64,000 nucleotides of DNA from Verrucomicrobiaceae bacterium (GCA_027485615.1 JAIXQS010000167.1:60877-124876); one strand, 5' to 3'; positions 38,162-46,924 are shown, numbered from the stretch's first letter. Numbers and translations: made by a program. The notes: generated by a model not told the origin, from the letters alone.

Positions 38162-38899
38162 TTAGAAGCTGACGGAAAGCATGGTGCCTGCAACGAACTC
38201 GTTGCCCGATCCTTCGTATGCGGTGTCATTGTCGTCGCTGAGGCTCCACGAGTTCGCAATGAACGGTGAGAGGGTTGCGGTTTCGGTGAACGCGTAGTCA
38301 AGTGCGACCTTGGCGGTGAGGTGCCCAGCTTGGCCTTGTTCGGCAAGATAGCCAACGGCTACGCCGGTGTTCAGAGTAAGGCATGGGCTGAGTTCGAAGC
38401 CTTTGCTGGCTCCGAGTTCGGTGTAGCCATCGTTGTCGGTCTCGATGTCCCAGAAGTAAGCCAAGGAGAAATCAACTCCGAAGAATTCCTTCGCAAGGGA
38501 GAAATAAACTTCCTGAGCGTCGTCAACCAATAAACCAAGATTCTTGGCAGTTGTGTCGTCGTTGATGTATTTGATGTAGCCGATCGCTGCTGTTGCGAAG
38601 CCGAGATCCTTCGAAACCTCAGCATAGAGGTCGAGTTCGGTCGTGCTGAATGTTCCGCCAAAGCCAGTCGGCGCGTCAAAGCTACCGTACCAAGCGCCAG
38701 CGCTCAGGCCGAGGCCATTCCATTCAGTGGCGACATCAGCTCCAACTTCAACAAGATCTTGACCGAGGTTGAGACCGCGGAAGAGATACTCGCTGGTGTA
38801 GCCAGTGTGGAGTTCGTATTCGACTTCAGCCGAGGCGTTGCCAGCCGCGAAAGCGGAAGCTACGACGAGGGCGCTAATAGTTTTGTAGTAGTTTTGCAT
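38162..38899 (-). CDS. TorF-like putative outer-membrane porin
   Basis: A 245-residue secreted beta-barrel protein. The signal peptide (MQNYYKTISALVVASAFAAG, cleavage near NASAEVEYE) is followed by alternating beta strands with YTSEYLFRGLNL, the signature region of the TorF/Gcw_chp family, and a C-terminal phenylalanine (TMLSVSF), as expected for barrel assembly. It is divergent from amt across 388 bases and has its own terminator. Genes of this type often lie next to ammonium transporters, so a role in small-nitrogen-compound uptake is plausible. Confidence 0.8.
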   Translation of the reverse strand: MQNYYKTISALVVASAFAAGNASAEVEYELHTGYTSEYLFRGLNLGQDLVEVGADVATEWNGLGLSAGAWYGSFDAPTGFGGTFSTTELDLYAEVSKDLGFATAAIGYIKYINDDTTAKNLGLLVDDAQEVYFSLAKEFFGVDFSLAYFWDIETDNDGYTELGASKGFELSPCLTLNTGVAVGYLAEQGQAGHLTAKVALDYAFTETATLSPFIANSWSLSDDNDTAYEGSGNEFVAGTMLSVSF

Positions 38900-39287
38900 A
38901 GTGTTGTTGTTGTTTTCGGTTGCTGGTAACGTCCCTAACTGATCCGTGTAGGCTCAGAAAAGGATGGTTTGATGGTCAGCGCCCTGCGTACCAAAGTTCG
39001 CGGGACAAGAGCCATCGAGGAGGTTGTTAACCAATCCGTAGGATTTGTCCACATAAATTTTGGCACAAGGTTGCCTTGCACGCGTGAGGGATATGCACGG
39101 GGTCTTCGGCTGGCAAGCCCTTTTGGCGGTTTTTTCGGAGGGAGCTGCTGAAAGCCGAACCAAGATTGACCACGGCTGGTATGGAAAAGTGTGTGTTGGC
39201 ACGGGGTTTGCTAGGAGGTCTTTCGCAGCACCAGCGCCGACCCTTCGGTGAAGGTTCCCAGCAAAACATCCGACAACCCCGACCAAT
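38900..39287. other. Divergent regulatory region between porin and amt
   Basis: 388 bases without a gene. It contains the sigma-54 promoter for amt (39197-39212). It also contains a palindrome CAAGG-TTG-CCTTG at 39066-39078 within TGGCACAAGGTTGCC, which resembles a sigma-54 site with one base too few between its elements. On the minus strand TGGTACGCAGGGCGC (38979-38993) keeps the GG/GC spacing of a sigma-54 promoter for the porin but lacks the TT. No small RNA is evident. Confidence 0.5.
39197..39212 (+). promoter_or_regulatory. Sigma-54 (RpoN) promoter of amt
   Basis: TGGCACGGGGTTTGCT matches the -24/-12 consensus TGGCACG-N4-TTGC[A/T] at every defined position. The -12 GC lies about 77 bases before the amt start codon, giving a leader of about 65 bases. 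Nitrogen-limited, activator-dependent transcription is the usual mode for ammonium transporters. Confidence 0.8.
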
Positions 39288-40862
39288 ATGACCAGACGAC
39301 ATCCAATGACATTGCGAGCCCTTGCCCTTGCGGCTGCGGCTTGCTTCGCACTGCCACTCATGCCAACGACCGGATATGGTCAGGAAGAGACGGCTCCGGC
39401 GCCAACCGAAGAAGTGGCTGAACCAGCACCAACCGCAGAGGCGGAGGCTACGCCTGCCGAGGAAGCGGCCCCGCCTGCGGCCACGACCGAGCAACGTCTC
39501 GCCGATCTTGAGAGTTACTTCGGTAACATCGGTGTTGGCGCGGCCGGCGACGAGGCGTGGGACTCGAATATCGACGGAACCCCGGGTCCCGGTCACAACA
39601 GCTGGTTGATGACTTGCGCCGCATTGGTTCTTTTCATGACCCTCCCCGGCCTCGCCCTATTCTATGGCGGCTTGGTTAGGAAGAAAAACGTTCTCAGCGT
39701 CTTGGCCCAGTGCCTTGGATGCGCCGGGATGGTCACCGTAATCTGGTGGGCTGTCGGCTACAGCCTGATTTTCGGAAAAAGCTTCGACTCGCCATTCCTC
39801 GGCGGAACCGAGTTCTTTTTCCTCAAGGGCGTTACCAGCGCCCCTAACACCGACTACTGCTACTGGGTCTCACAAAACGTGTTCGCGATGTATCAGCTGA
39901 TGTTCGCGATCATCACCCCCGCCCTCATCATCGGTGCCACTGCCGAGCGCATGAAATTTTCCGCGATCATGGCGTTCATCTTCATCTGGATGTTTGTGGT
40001 TTACATCCCGATGGCCCACATGATCTGGGGTGTGACGGGTCTCATGAACGGTGTCTGGAACGGCGCCGCCGCCATCCAGTCCATCGACTTCGCCGGCGGA
40101 ACGGTGGTTCACATGACCTCCGGCTGGAGCGCCCTTGTGCTTTGCATCATCCTCGGCAAGCGCCTTGGTTTCGGCAAAGACAAAATGTCCCCGCACAGCA
40201 TGGTGCTCTGCATGGTCGGCACCGGGATGCTCTGGGTCGGCTGGTATGGTTTCAATGCCGGTTCTGCTCTCGCCGCCGACGGTATTGCCGCCAACGCCTT
40301 CATGACCACCACGCTTGCCGCGGGAACCGCAGGATTCGTATGGGCAATCATTGAGAAAATACTCAAGGGTCACGCTTCCATCCTCGGCATCTGCTCGGGC
40401 ATCGTAGCAGGGCTGGTTGTAATTACCCCCGCTTGCGGATTCGTTGATGCCACCGGTGCGATAATCATCGGTGTCCTCGCCGCCATCGTTCCTTACATCT
40501 TCGTTATGCTTGTCAAGAAAGCCATCGGCTACGACGATGCCCTCGACACCTTCGGCATCCACGCTGTCGGCGGCACTTTGGGAGCGATCCTGACAGGTGT
40601 TCTCGCTACCAGCGACGTCAACGGCAACCTTACCTCCGCCAATGTCTACGCCGCTGAAAACGGTCTGGACAAACTGGTGGCAAACGGTGGTCTTCTCGGG
40701 CAACAGCTCATCGCCATCGGTATCACTCTGGTGATCTCCGTCGTCGCCACAGCAGTGATCGCACTGCTCCTGAAAGCGGTGATGGGTCTCCGCCCGACCG
40801 CTGAAGAAGAGACTGCCGGTCTCGACATCAACGATCACGGCGAAGAAGGCTACGATTACTAA
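39288..40862 (+). CDS. amt: Ammonium transporter Amt
   Basis: Amt conducts ammonium/ammonia across the inner membrane as a trimer. The 524-residue protein has an N-terminal signal sequence, an unusually long Pro/Ala/Glu-rich periplasmic linker (about residues 32-70), then eleven membrane helices. Conserved parts are PGLALFYGGLVRKKNVLS, AGGTVVHMTSG and FGIHAVGGTLGAILTG, where the last two may include the twin pore histidines. The PII gene usually found beside amt is missing. A strong terminator follows. Confidence 0.94.
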   Translation: MTRRHPMTLRALALAAAACFALPLMPTTGYGQEETAPAPTEEVAEPAPTAEAEATPAEEAAPPAATTEQRLADLESYFGNIGVGAAGDEAWDSNIDGTPGPGHNSWLMTCAALVLFMTLPGLALFYGGLVRKKNVLSVLAQCLGCAGMVTVIWWAVGYSLIFGKSFDSPFLGGTEFFFLKGVTSAPNTDYCYWVSQNVFAMYQLMFAIITPALIIGATAERMKFSAIMAFIFIWMFVVYIPMAHMIWGVTGLMNGVWNGAAAIQSIDFAGGTVVHMTSGWSALVLCIILGKRLGFGKDKMSPHSMVLCMVGTGMLWVGWYGFNAGSALAADGIAANAFMTTTLAAGTAGFVWAIIEKILKGHASILGICSGIVAGLVVITPACGFVDATGAIIIGVLAAIVPYIFVMLVKKAIGYDDALDTFGIHAVGGTLGAILTGVLATSDVNGNLTSANVYAAENGLDKLVANGGLLGQQLIAIGITLVISVVATAVIALLLKAVMGLRPTAEEETAGLDINDHGEEGYDY

Positions 40863-40888
40863 TAGATATCGTTATCAGGATTCATCCA

Positions 40889-40918
40889 CGGGCGGGCTGG
40901 CAACAGTCCGCCCGTTTT
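40889..40918 (+). terminator. Rho-independent terminator of amt
   Basis: CGGGCGGGCTG (40889-40899) pairs with CAGTCCGCCCG (40904-40914), one G-U pair included, around a GCAA tetraloop. TTTTCGTTT follows. It lies 26 bases after the amt stop. Confidence 0.9.
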
Positions 40919-40948
40919 CGTTTGCCCCTGCGGTGGGATCGGATAGCA

Positions 40949-41428
40949 ATGGCCGGGATGAAACGCCAGCCACTGCGCCTGTTGATCGCCGCGCTGCTGG
41001 TCGCCGTGACGTTTCTCGCCGTGAAGCTGTGGACGGGGAAATACGATGGCGATCCGAATCCCCGCGCCCGCTACCGCATTGAGGCCTCAAGCCTGAAACG
41101 CGACGGCACCTACACATGGCTTGAAATACACCTTCGCAAAAGCGGCGATCAGGATCATGACATGCTCAGGCCTGTTTTTCTTATCACATCGGACGGTATC
41201 GAGCACGAACCCGCCGACACGACCTTCGCCGGTTCACCAGGAAAAGGCTTCACCGATATCTGGTTCAAGTTCTGGCTGGAAAATGCCGATCTGAAAGGGA
41301 AAATCGATCTCCGTATGAACGACGGCACGCTGCGTGTGAAGAAGAACGAAGGCGCGCCAGCGACGGACAAGGGCGGTAAAGCGGTGATGAGATCCGCAGA
41401 CTGGGGGAAAACATGGCTTGGCTTCTGA
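40949..41428 (+). CDS. Hypothetical single-pass membrane protein
   Basis: A protein of about 159 residues with one N-terminal membrane anchor (LRLLIAALLVAVTFLAVKLW) and a soluble domain outside the cytoplasm (RIEASSLKRDGTYTWLEIHL, DIWFKFWLENADLKGKIDLR). I do not recognise the family. ATGs at 40949 and 40958 are both possible; an earlier ATG at 40922 overlaps the amt terminator region. Its end overlaps coaX by 16 bases, so the two are cotranscribed. Confidence 0.7.
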   Translation: MAGMKRQPLRLLIAALLVAVTFLAVKLWTGKYDGDPNPRARYRIEASSLKRDGTYTWLEIHLRKSGDQDHDMLRPVFLITSDGIEHEPADTTFAGSPGKGFTDIWFKFWLENADLKGKIDLRMNDGTLRVKKNEGAPATDKGGKAVMRSADWGKTWLGF

Positions 41429-42156
41429 TCGATAACTCAAACACCCGCACCAAGTTCGCGCTCGGTGATGCGGACGGCTTGTACACATGGCGGGCGGTGA
41501 TCGCGACGGCGGATCTCAGCGATGAATCTCTCGAAACCGCGCTGCTTGGAGTGGCGTATGACGGCGTTGTGGTCGCCTCCGTGGTTCCCGAAAAGTCGGT
41601 TTTACTCGCGGATCACTTCGCCGGGCGGCCGTTTCATGCGGTTTCCTTCCGGAGTCCGCTGGGTTTCGGCTTCGATGTGGCAAGATCCGAACAGATCGGC
41701 AACGACCGCCTCGCGAACCTTGCGGCGCTGAAGAGCAAATACGGCAGCCCGGCCATCGCGATCGACTTCGGCACTGCGGTCACCTTCAGCGTGCTTTCCC
41801 CTCAAGGGATTTTTTCCGGCGGAGCGATCGCGCCCGGCATGGCGGCGATGACCAGCTACCTCGCCACCCGCACCGCACAGCTCCCCATGGTCGAGCTTTC
41901 CGAACCCGCCTCCGCCATCGGCACAACCACCACCGAGGCGATCCTCTCCGGCGCGGTGATCGGACACCGGGGCATGGTGAAGGAGATTTTGCGGGAAATC
42001 ATTTCCGCTTGCGGCGGCCATCCGAAGGTCGTGGCCACCGGCGGGGGGGCGGAATTCGGAGCGAAGGGGATTGCTGAAATCGATGCCATCGATCCCGATC
42101 TTACGCTGGAGGGTGTGCGCCAGATCGCTGCGCAGCATTTCGCGGCGGAGGAATGA
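41413..42156 (+). CDS. coaX: Type III pantothenate kinase
   Basis: CoaX phosphorylates pantothenate in the first committed step of coenzyme A synthesis. The 247-residue ASKHA-fold protein has the ATP-binding LLIDNSNTRTKFAL, GNDRLANLAAL, the AIDFGTAVTFSVL segment and GGAIAPGMAAM. The C-terminal VVATGGGAEF completes the fold. It overlaps the membrane protein gene upstream. The ROK kinase follows after 51 bases. Confidence 0.92.
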   Translation: MAWLLIDNSNTRTKFALGDADGLYTWRAVIATADLSDESLETALLGVAYDGVVVASVVPEKSVLLADHFAGRPFHAVSFRSPLGFGFDVARSEQIGNDRLANLAALKSKYGSPAIAIDFGTAVTFSVLSPQGIFSGGAIAPGMAAMTSYLATRTAQLPMVELSEPASAIGTTTTEAILSGAVIGHRGMVKEILREIISACGGHPKVVATGGGAEFGAKGIAEIDAIDPDLTLEGVRQIAAQHFAAEE

Positions 42157-42207
42157 ACGGTTTTCTTGTGGCGCTTTTTCGCGCCGTAACATAGGGAGGC
42201 TGCGACA

Positions 42208-43149
42208 ATGAACGGATCCCCCCTAGCCATAGGCATCGACTTTGGAGGCACCAGCGTGAAAACGGGTGTCGTATGCGGCAGCGAAATCGTTGACCTTGCG
42301 CCGCCCATCGCGACACAGGATTTCAACGGGGCCGATGAGATCCTCGGAGCCATCATCCGCACCGTCGGCGACCTCCGGACTCGCCACGAAGGTATCCGTG
42401 CGGTCGGGATCGGCGTGCCGGGCTTCGTGGATTTCGAAAGGGGAGTCGTCTTCGATCTCACCAATGTACGCGGCTGGGCGAACGTTCCGCTCCGCGACAA
42501 GCTCTCGCAAGCCCTCGGTTTGCCCGTCACCGCCGACAACGACGCGAACTGCATGGCCTTCGCGGAGTGGAAGCTCGGAGCCGGAAAAGGATACAGGCAC
42601 CTGGTATGCACGGCGCTCGGAACGGGTGTCGGCGGCGGCATCATCGCGAACGGCCAGATGGTGCGCGGCGCGAAGTTCGGCGCGGGGGAGATCGGCCAGA
42701 CATCCATCGATTACCAGGGCCGCCCCGGCCATTATGGAAACCTCGGCGCTCTGGAAGATTATATAGGCAACCGCGAGATTGCCCGCGACGCGCAGGCCGC
42801 TTACGGAGCGGCGGGACTCGCAAAGGACATCGAGGACTGCTCGCCCCATGCCCTCGCGGAGGCCGCGCGAAACGGCGATGCCATCGCCCGCGCCCGCTGG
42901 GAGGAGATCGGGCGCATGCTCGCCACCGCGATGATGAACGCCTGTTGGCTATTGAATCCGGAGGCACTCGTGATCGGCGGCGGCGTGGCCCGCGCCGGGG
43001 ATCTGCTTTTCACTCCCTTCCGCGAGCATTTGCTCCGGCAGCTTTCCGGCCCGTTCCGCGATGGCCTCGCCATCCTGCCCGCCGCCTTCGGGCACGAGGC
43101 GGGGACCGTCGGAGCCGCCGCGCTCGCGCTGGAGGAAGCGGGTTTTTAG
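42208..43149 (+). CDS. ROK-family sugar kinase (glucokinase-like)
   Basis: A 313-residue ROK kinase, probably phosphorylating glucose or another hexose. Visible are the phosphate loop IGIDFGGTSVKTGVV, GIGVPGFVDFERG, the catalytic Asp in VTADNDANCMAFAEW, and GTGVGGGIIANG. In many ROK kinases a zinc-binding CXCGXXGC motif follows; here GEIGQTSIDYQGRPGHYGNL has no cysteines, so zinc is not bound there. It is the last gene of the coaX cluster and abuts the convergent Gre-like gene (4-base overlap). Confidence 0.88.
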   Translation: MNGSPLAIGIDFGGTSVKTGVVCGSEIVDLAPPIATQDFNGADEILGAIIRTVGDLRTRHEGIRAVGIGVPGFVDFERGVVFDLTNVRGWANVPLRDKLSQALGLPVTADNDANCMAFAEWKLGAGKGYRHLVCTALGTGVGGGIIANGQMVRGAKFGAGEIGQTSIDYQGRPGHYGNLGALEDYIGNREIARDAQAAYGAAGLAKDIEDCSPHALAEAARNGDAIARARWEEIGRMLATAMMNACWLLNPEALVIGGGVARAGDLLFTPFREHLLRQLSGPFRDGLAILPAAFGHEAGTVGAAALALEEAGF

Positions 43150-43604
43150 AACACACCGCGCACAGCAAACGGCGGGGCATCAAGCGTGTCACCCGCCCTT
43201 TTCCCTACCAATGCCAGGTAGAGCGGACTCTCGGGGCTGAGCAGGGTAATCTCCTTCCCATCGTGAAAAACCTCCAGCCCACCCGAAGCGGGGACGAGCA
43301 GGAACCATAATTTTTCCGCGTCCCGCTCCACTTCCACCAACGCGCCTGAGCCGATCTCATCGCCCTTTGAAAACTCCAGCGGCCGCAGGCTTTCGAAAAC
43401 CTGCAGCGTCTCCGCCAATTCCCTCACCTGCCGCGCCTGCCCGGTCGCTAGATAGGATTCCTCCAGGCTGCGGGTGTCGTACTTGCTCTCCGCCTTCGAA
43501 CCGGGATCCGTCGCCGCGGCGTGCGCGGCCATCGCGGCCTTCGCGAGTCGCTCCATGCGCGCCCGCAGTTCCGTGCGGACTTGTTCAAGCAGTTCGGATT
43601 TCAT
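43146..43604 (-). CDS. GreA/GreB-like transcription factor
   Basis: A 152-residue protein with an N-terminal coiled coil (about 1-70, [20 protein letters not shown]) and a C-terminal FKBP-like Gre domain (about 85-150; [40 protein letters not shown]). The two acidic residues at the coiled-coil tip of true Gre factors are replaced by a [18 protein letters not shown] segment typical of Gre-like proteins. It probably binds the RNA polymerase secondary channel. It is convergent with the ROK kinase. Confidence 0.75.
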   Translation of the reverse strand: MKSELLEQVRTELRARMERLAKAAMAAHAAATDPGSKAESKYDTRSLEESYLATGQARQVRELAETLQVFESLRPLEFSKGDEIGSGALVEVERDAEKLWFLLVPASGGLEVFHDGKEITLLSPESPLYLALVGKRAGDTLDAPPFAVRGVF

Positions 43605-43743
43605 GGAAAAAGGACTCTCGCCAACACACCAAGGTTTGGCAAGAGGAGGCTTGACCGGGCGCAGGTGGCTAGGCAGGTTGTGCGCCCGGTCGCTGCCACG
43701 GAGGCTGTTTGCCGGCTCAAACGAAATAAGAAATCGACTAGGT

Positions 43744-44790
43744 ATGGCCGCTAAGATCTACACCAACAAGGACGCGAACCTCGCTACGCTCAAGAAAAAG
43801 ACACTCGCCGTGATCGGCTTCGGCTCACAAGGCCACGCCCACGCGCTGAACCTGAAGGACAGCGGCCTAAAGGTCGTCATCGGCCTTTACAAGAAATCCA
43901 AATCCCGCGAGGTCGCCAAGAAACTCGGCTTCGAGGTCATGGATACCGCCGATGCCGTGAAGGCCGCCGACGTGATCTTCGTCGCAACGCCTGACACCGT
44001 AATCCCCTCCGTCTATAGCAAGGATATCGCGCCGAACCTGACCAAGGGCAAGACCCTCCTTTTCTCCCACGGCTTCGCCGTCCATTTCAAGACGATCAGC
44101 GTCCCCGCCGATGTGGATGTGATCCTCGTCGCGCCGAAAGGTCCGGGCCACACCGTCCGTTCGCAGTTCGTCGATGGCAAAGGCGTTCCCGGCCTGATCG
44201 CAATCCATCAGGACGTTTCCGGCAAAGCCAAGGACGTCGCCCTCGCATGGGCTCGCGGCATCGGCTGCACCCGCGCCGGTGTGTTCGAGACGAACTTCCG
44301 CGAGGAAACAGTCACCGACCTATTCGGTGAGCAGGTCGTGCTTTGCGGCGGCGCCACCGCCCTCGTCAAGGCGGGCTTCGAGGTTCTCGTCGAGGCCGGC
44401 TTCCAGCCCGAGATGGCCTACTTCGAGTGCCTCCATGAGCTCAAGCTCATCGTCGATCTCATGAACGAGGCGGGCATAGCCGGCATGCGTTTCTCGATCT
44501 CCGAAACCGCCGAGTGGGGCGACGTATCCGTGGGTCCGAAGATCATCGACGCCTCCGTCAAGAAGCGCATGGTCAAACAGCTCAAGGAAATCGAGAGCGG
44601 CAAGTTCGCCAAGGAATGGATCGCCGAGTACGAAAGCGGCTACAAGGTTTTCAACGCCCTCCGCAAGGAAGGCGCAGAGCACCAGATCGAGAAGGTCGGC
44701 GCGAAACTCCGCTCCACGATGAGCTGGATCAAGCAGACCAAGCTCAAGAAAGGCGCTAGCCAAGCGAGCTACGTTTCCTCCTCGAAGTAA
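43744..44790 (+). CDS. ilvC: Ketol-acid reductoisomerase
   Basis: IlvC converts acetolactate and acetohydroxybutyrate to the dihydroxy acids used by IlvD. The 348-residue class I enzyme has the NADPH motif [19 protein letters not shown], the catalytic and metal-binding region [19 protein letters not shown] and the knotted C-terminal domain ([20 protein letters not shown]). The ATG at 43744 begins [20 protein letters not shown] terminator follows 16 bases after the stop. Confidence 0.96.
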   Translation: MAAKIYTNKDANLATLKKKTLAVIGFGSQGHAHALNLKDSGLKVVIGLYKKSKSREVAKKLGFEVMDTADAVKAADVIFVATPDTVIPSVYSKDIAPNLTKGKTLLFSHGFAVHFKTISVPADVDVILVAPKGPGHTVRSQFVDGKGVPGLIAIHQDVSGKAKDVALAWARGIGCTRAGVFETNFREETVTDLFGEQVVLCGGATALVKAGFEVLVEAGFQPEMAYFECLHELKLIVDLMNEAGIAGMRFSISETAEWGDVSVGPKIIDASVKKRMVKQLKEIESGKFAKEWIAEYESGYKVFNALRKEGAEHQIEKVGAKLRSTMSWIKQTKLKKGASQASYVSSSK

Positions 44791-44806
44791 ACAGATCGAA
44801 TCTCAC

Positions 44807-44842
44807 AAAACGCCCGTCCATCGCAAGGTGGCCGGGCGTTTT
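44807..44842. terminator. Bidirectional terminator between ilvC and the epimerase gene
   Basis: AAAACGCCCG (44807-44816) and CGGGCGTTTT (44833-44842) form a perfect 10-bp stem whose ends supply a T run on each strand. It can serve both ilvC (plus) and the convergent epimerase operon (minus). Confidence 0.88.
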
Positions 44843-44846
44843 CGTT

Positions 44847-45848
44847 TCACCGCGTGGCGGCGGGTAGCCATGCCCTGGCGCCCGCGCTGCGGCGTTCGGC
44901 CTCGCGGAAAAAACCGGAGAGACCGCGCCTTCTTTCGAGATCTTCGATGGCATCGGCTGCCTTGGGATGACGCCAGCGGAAGCCCGCCTCGCGAAGCCTC
45001 AGCGGATCCGCCCAGCGACTTTTCGTGACAAGTTCCGTTTCCGTATCCATGAACAATGCGCCGATCTCCAGCATCCATTTCGTGGCGGGAACACCCAGCG
45101 GCATGCCGACGGTTTCGCGGAAATGGCGCATCAGCTCGCGGTTCGTCGGGAAGTCGGGGGCGGTAACGTTCACGAGGCCGTCCATGAAAGGATCGCGGGC
45201 GATGAATTCCACGGCGCGCAGGAAATCTTCCATGTGGATCCAGCTCACCCGCTGGTTGCCGCCGCCCATGGTGCCGCCGAGCGCGCGGTTGGTGAGTCCG
45301 GTGAGCACGTCGTAAACCGTGTCCGGCTCATTTGCGAGAACCATCCCGATGCGCAGCGCGACCTTGCGTGTCTCCGCCGGGACTTTCGCGCCGAAGAACG
45401 CGTTTTCCCATGCCTCCGCCACGCCATGTGAGAAGCCATTTCCGGCCTCTCCGTGCCACTCGTCCTGAGGCTTGTCCTCCGCGTGGCGATACCACGTCGC
45501 CGTGCTCGCGTTGAGCCAGAGCTTCGGCGGCACGCGGCATTCGGAAATCGCTTGTCCGACCGCCTCAGTGGATTTCACCCGGCTGGCCAAGATTCTTTTC
45601 CGGTTCTCGGGAGTGTAGCGGCAGTTCACCGTGCTGCCACTGAGATTGATCACGAGCTCCGCGCCCTCCAGCGCGTAGGCCCAGGGTCCGGGCGATTTTC
45701 CGTCCCACTGGAGAAACATGCCATCGCCGCTCCAGCCTTTTTTGTTGCGGGCAATGGCGACGACCTCGCGGCCGTTCCTCGCGAAATGGCGGCACAGATA
45801 GCGGCCAAGAAAGCCGTTTGCGCCGATGATGACTGTGGTGGTGTTCAT
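44847..45848 (-). CDS. TIGR01777-family NAD(P)-dependent epimerase/dehydratase
   Basis: A 333-residue extended SDR with IIGANGFLGRYLCRHFARNG, INLSGSTVNCRYTPENRKRI, the family signature SGSTV/NRK region, and the C-terminal DUF1731 segment (WADPLRLREAGFRWRHP). The family's role is unknown; in other bacteria it is linked to cell division or envelope. It starts 19 bases after the GbsR-type regulator gene on the same strand, so it is probably under that regulator. A paralogue lies at 52791. Confidence 0.85.
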   Translation of the reverse strand: MNTTTVIIGANGFLGRYLCRHFARNGREVVAIARNKKGWSGDGMFLQWDGKSPGPWAYALEGAELVINLSGSTVNCRYTPENRKRILASRVKSTEAVGQAISECRVPPKLWLNASTATWYRHAEDKPQDEWHGEAGNGFSHGVAEAWENAFFGAKVPAETRKVALRIGMVLANEPDTVYDVLTGLTNRALGGTMGGGNQRVSWIHMEDFLRAVEFIARDPFMDGLVNVTAPDFPTNRELMRHFRETVGMPLGVPATKWMLEIGALFMDTETELVTKSRWADPLRLREAGFRWRHPKAADAIEDLERRRGLSGFFREAERRSAGARAWLPAATR

Positions 45849-45867
45849 TGGAAAAGGAGTTTGAAAA

Positions 45868-46392
45868 TTATCCGAGAATCTTGGTTGCGAGCTGGATCGC
45901 GAGGCCGTGCCTCATCGAGGAAACCCGATCCGACATCTTCGAGGCGAAGCTTACGAACTCCTCCAGCTGCTTCATTTGGTTATGGAACACCTTCGCTTCC
46001 GCGCCCTTGAGATCCTTCGTTTCCTCCGCACATTTGTTCAGAAGCGCCAACGCCGGGTCGATCTCGCGCCTTTTCCTCTCGCGGGCGATGATCGTGAAAA
46101 TCTGCCAAACATCCTTTTCCCCCTCGTAGAAATCGCGCCGGTCGCCTTTCACGACGATCATGCGGACAAGTCCCCAGTTCACCAGTTCCTTAAGGTTCGC
46201 GTGGGCGTTACCGCGGCTGACGGCGAGCGATTCCATCACCTCGTCGGTGCACATGGGATGCGGCGAGGTCATCAGCAGAGCATGGATCTGAGCCATCGTC
46301 CGGTTGATTCCCCATTGCGTCCCGAGTGCGCCCCACTGGGCTACGAACTCTTCCCTTGCCTGTTCCAGCTTTTGATCCGTGGCGACCGTCAC
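45868..46392 (-). CDS. GbsR/MarR-family transcriptional regulator
   Basis: A 174-residue winged-helix protein of the GbsR subgroup. The N-terminal helix WGALGTQWGINRTMAQIHAL and MCTDEVMESLAVSRGNAHAN (recognition helix region) are diagnostic, followed by KGDRRDFYEGEKDVWQIF. GbsR-type proteins regulate osmolyte uptake or synthesis genes; here the partner is a TIGR01777 epimerase. The start is GTG at 46392 with no Shine-Dalgarno, and a promoter with nested palindrome lies directly upstream, suggesting autoregulation. Confidence 0.88.
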   Translation of the reverse strand: MTVATDQKLEQAREEFVAQWGALGTQWGINRTMAQIHALLMTSPHPMCTDEVMESLAVSRGNAHANLKELVNWGLVRMIVVKGDRRDFYEGEKDVWQIFTIIARERKRREIDPALALLNKCAEETKDLKGAEAKVFHNQMKQLEEFVSFASKMSDRVSSMRHGLAIQLATKILG

Positions 46393-46398
46393 ATTTTC

Positions 46399-46426
46399 AT
46401 TATTTACTGAAAATTCGGTATTTCAA
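46399..46426 (-). promoter_or_regulatory. Promoter with operator palindrome for the gbsR-type gene
   Basis: On the minus strand TTGAAA (46421-46426) and AATAAT (46399-46404) are 16 bases apart. The spacer, 46405-46420, is exactly an imperfect palindrome, TACCGAATTTTCAGTA (6 of 7 arm bases paired). Bound regulator would block polymerase. Transcription should begin at about 46392, on the GTG start codon. Confidence 0.55.
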
Positions 46427-46455
46427 GGGATTTTTTCATTTTGTTGGCGGGAAAG

Positions 46456-46486
46456 AAAAAACCGCTGCCCCTGTTGGGGGAAGCGG
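46456..46486 (-). terminator. Rho-independent terminator of the small HTH gene
   Basis: On the minus strand CCGCT and AGCGG (46482-46486 and 46462-46466) with an inner CCCC/GGGG stem form a hairpin followed by six T (46456-46461). It lies 36 bases after the stop of the gene at 46522. Confidence 0.85.
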
Positions 46487-46521
46487 CGAGTTGGTTGGGT
46501 TTATCGTTGATTGCCTGTGGA

Positions 46522-46854
46522 TCAGAGCGAGGCCTTGATCGAATCGAACTTGGCGCGCTTGGCACCCAGTTCTTTTTCGAGTTTCGAAATATCCTGTCCG
46601 AGGGTCAACAGGGAGGCGAGTTTGCTTTGCATGTTTCCTTTGTTGCTGCCTTTGGAGCTGCCGGCGGAAACGCCGGCACCCTTGAGCCAGCTGGAAACTG
46701 TCAGCTGTGAAACGCCGAATTTTTTGGCGGCGGCGCTCTGTCCGCCGCGTCCGTTGGACGCGTTATAGCTCTCCACAAAGGAGACGATTTTGCTTTTTTC
46801 TTCTGCGGTGTAGCGTTTACCGCGGACGATATCTTTTTTTGTTGATGTGCTCAT
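46522..46854 (-). CDS. Small transposase-like HTH protein
   Basis: A 110-residue protein. The N-terminal half (YTAEEKSKIVSFVESYNASN, then GGQSAAAKKFGVSQLTVSSW) resembles the homeodomain-like helix-turn-helix of IS3-type OrfA. The C-terminal half is a short Ser/Gly/Lys linker and a coiled coil (LGQDISKLEKELGAKRAKFD). There is no transposase catalytic partner, no inverted repeats and a proper terminator, so this looks like a domesticated DNA-binding protein rather than a mobile element. I do not know its function. Confidence 0.7.
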   Translation of the reverse strand: MSTSTKKDIVRGKRYTAEEKSKIVSFVESYNASNGRGGQSAAAKKFGVSQLTVSSWLKGAGVSAGSSKGSNKGNMQSKLASLLTLGQDISKLEKELGAKRAKFDSIKASL

Positions 46855-46924
46855 TGCGAGGACAACCTACATCGCGGATTATTCCATGCAAGATGAAATA
46901 TTAGTAGGAGAAGTGCCCGTTCTA

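Noticed and set aside
39061..39079. A second sigma-54 promoter for amt at TGGCACAAGGTTGCC
   Set aside because: The spacing between TGGCAC and TTGC is one base too short; the site at 39197 matches exactly and lies at a better distance.
46522..46854. Insertion sequence around the small HTH gene
   Set aside because: No transposase partner, no terminal inverted repeats and no target duplication are visible.
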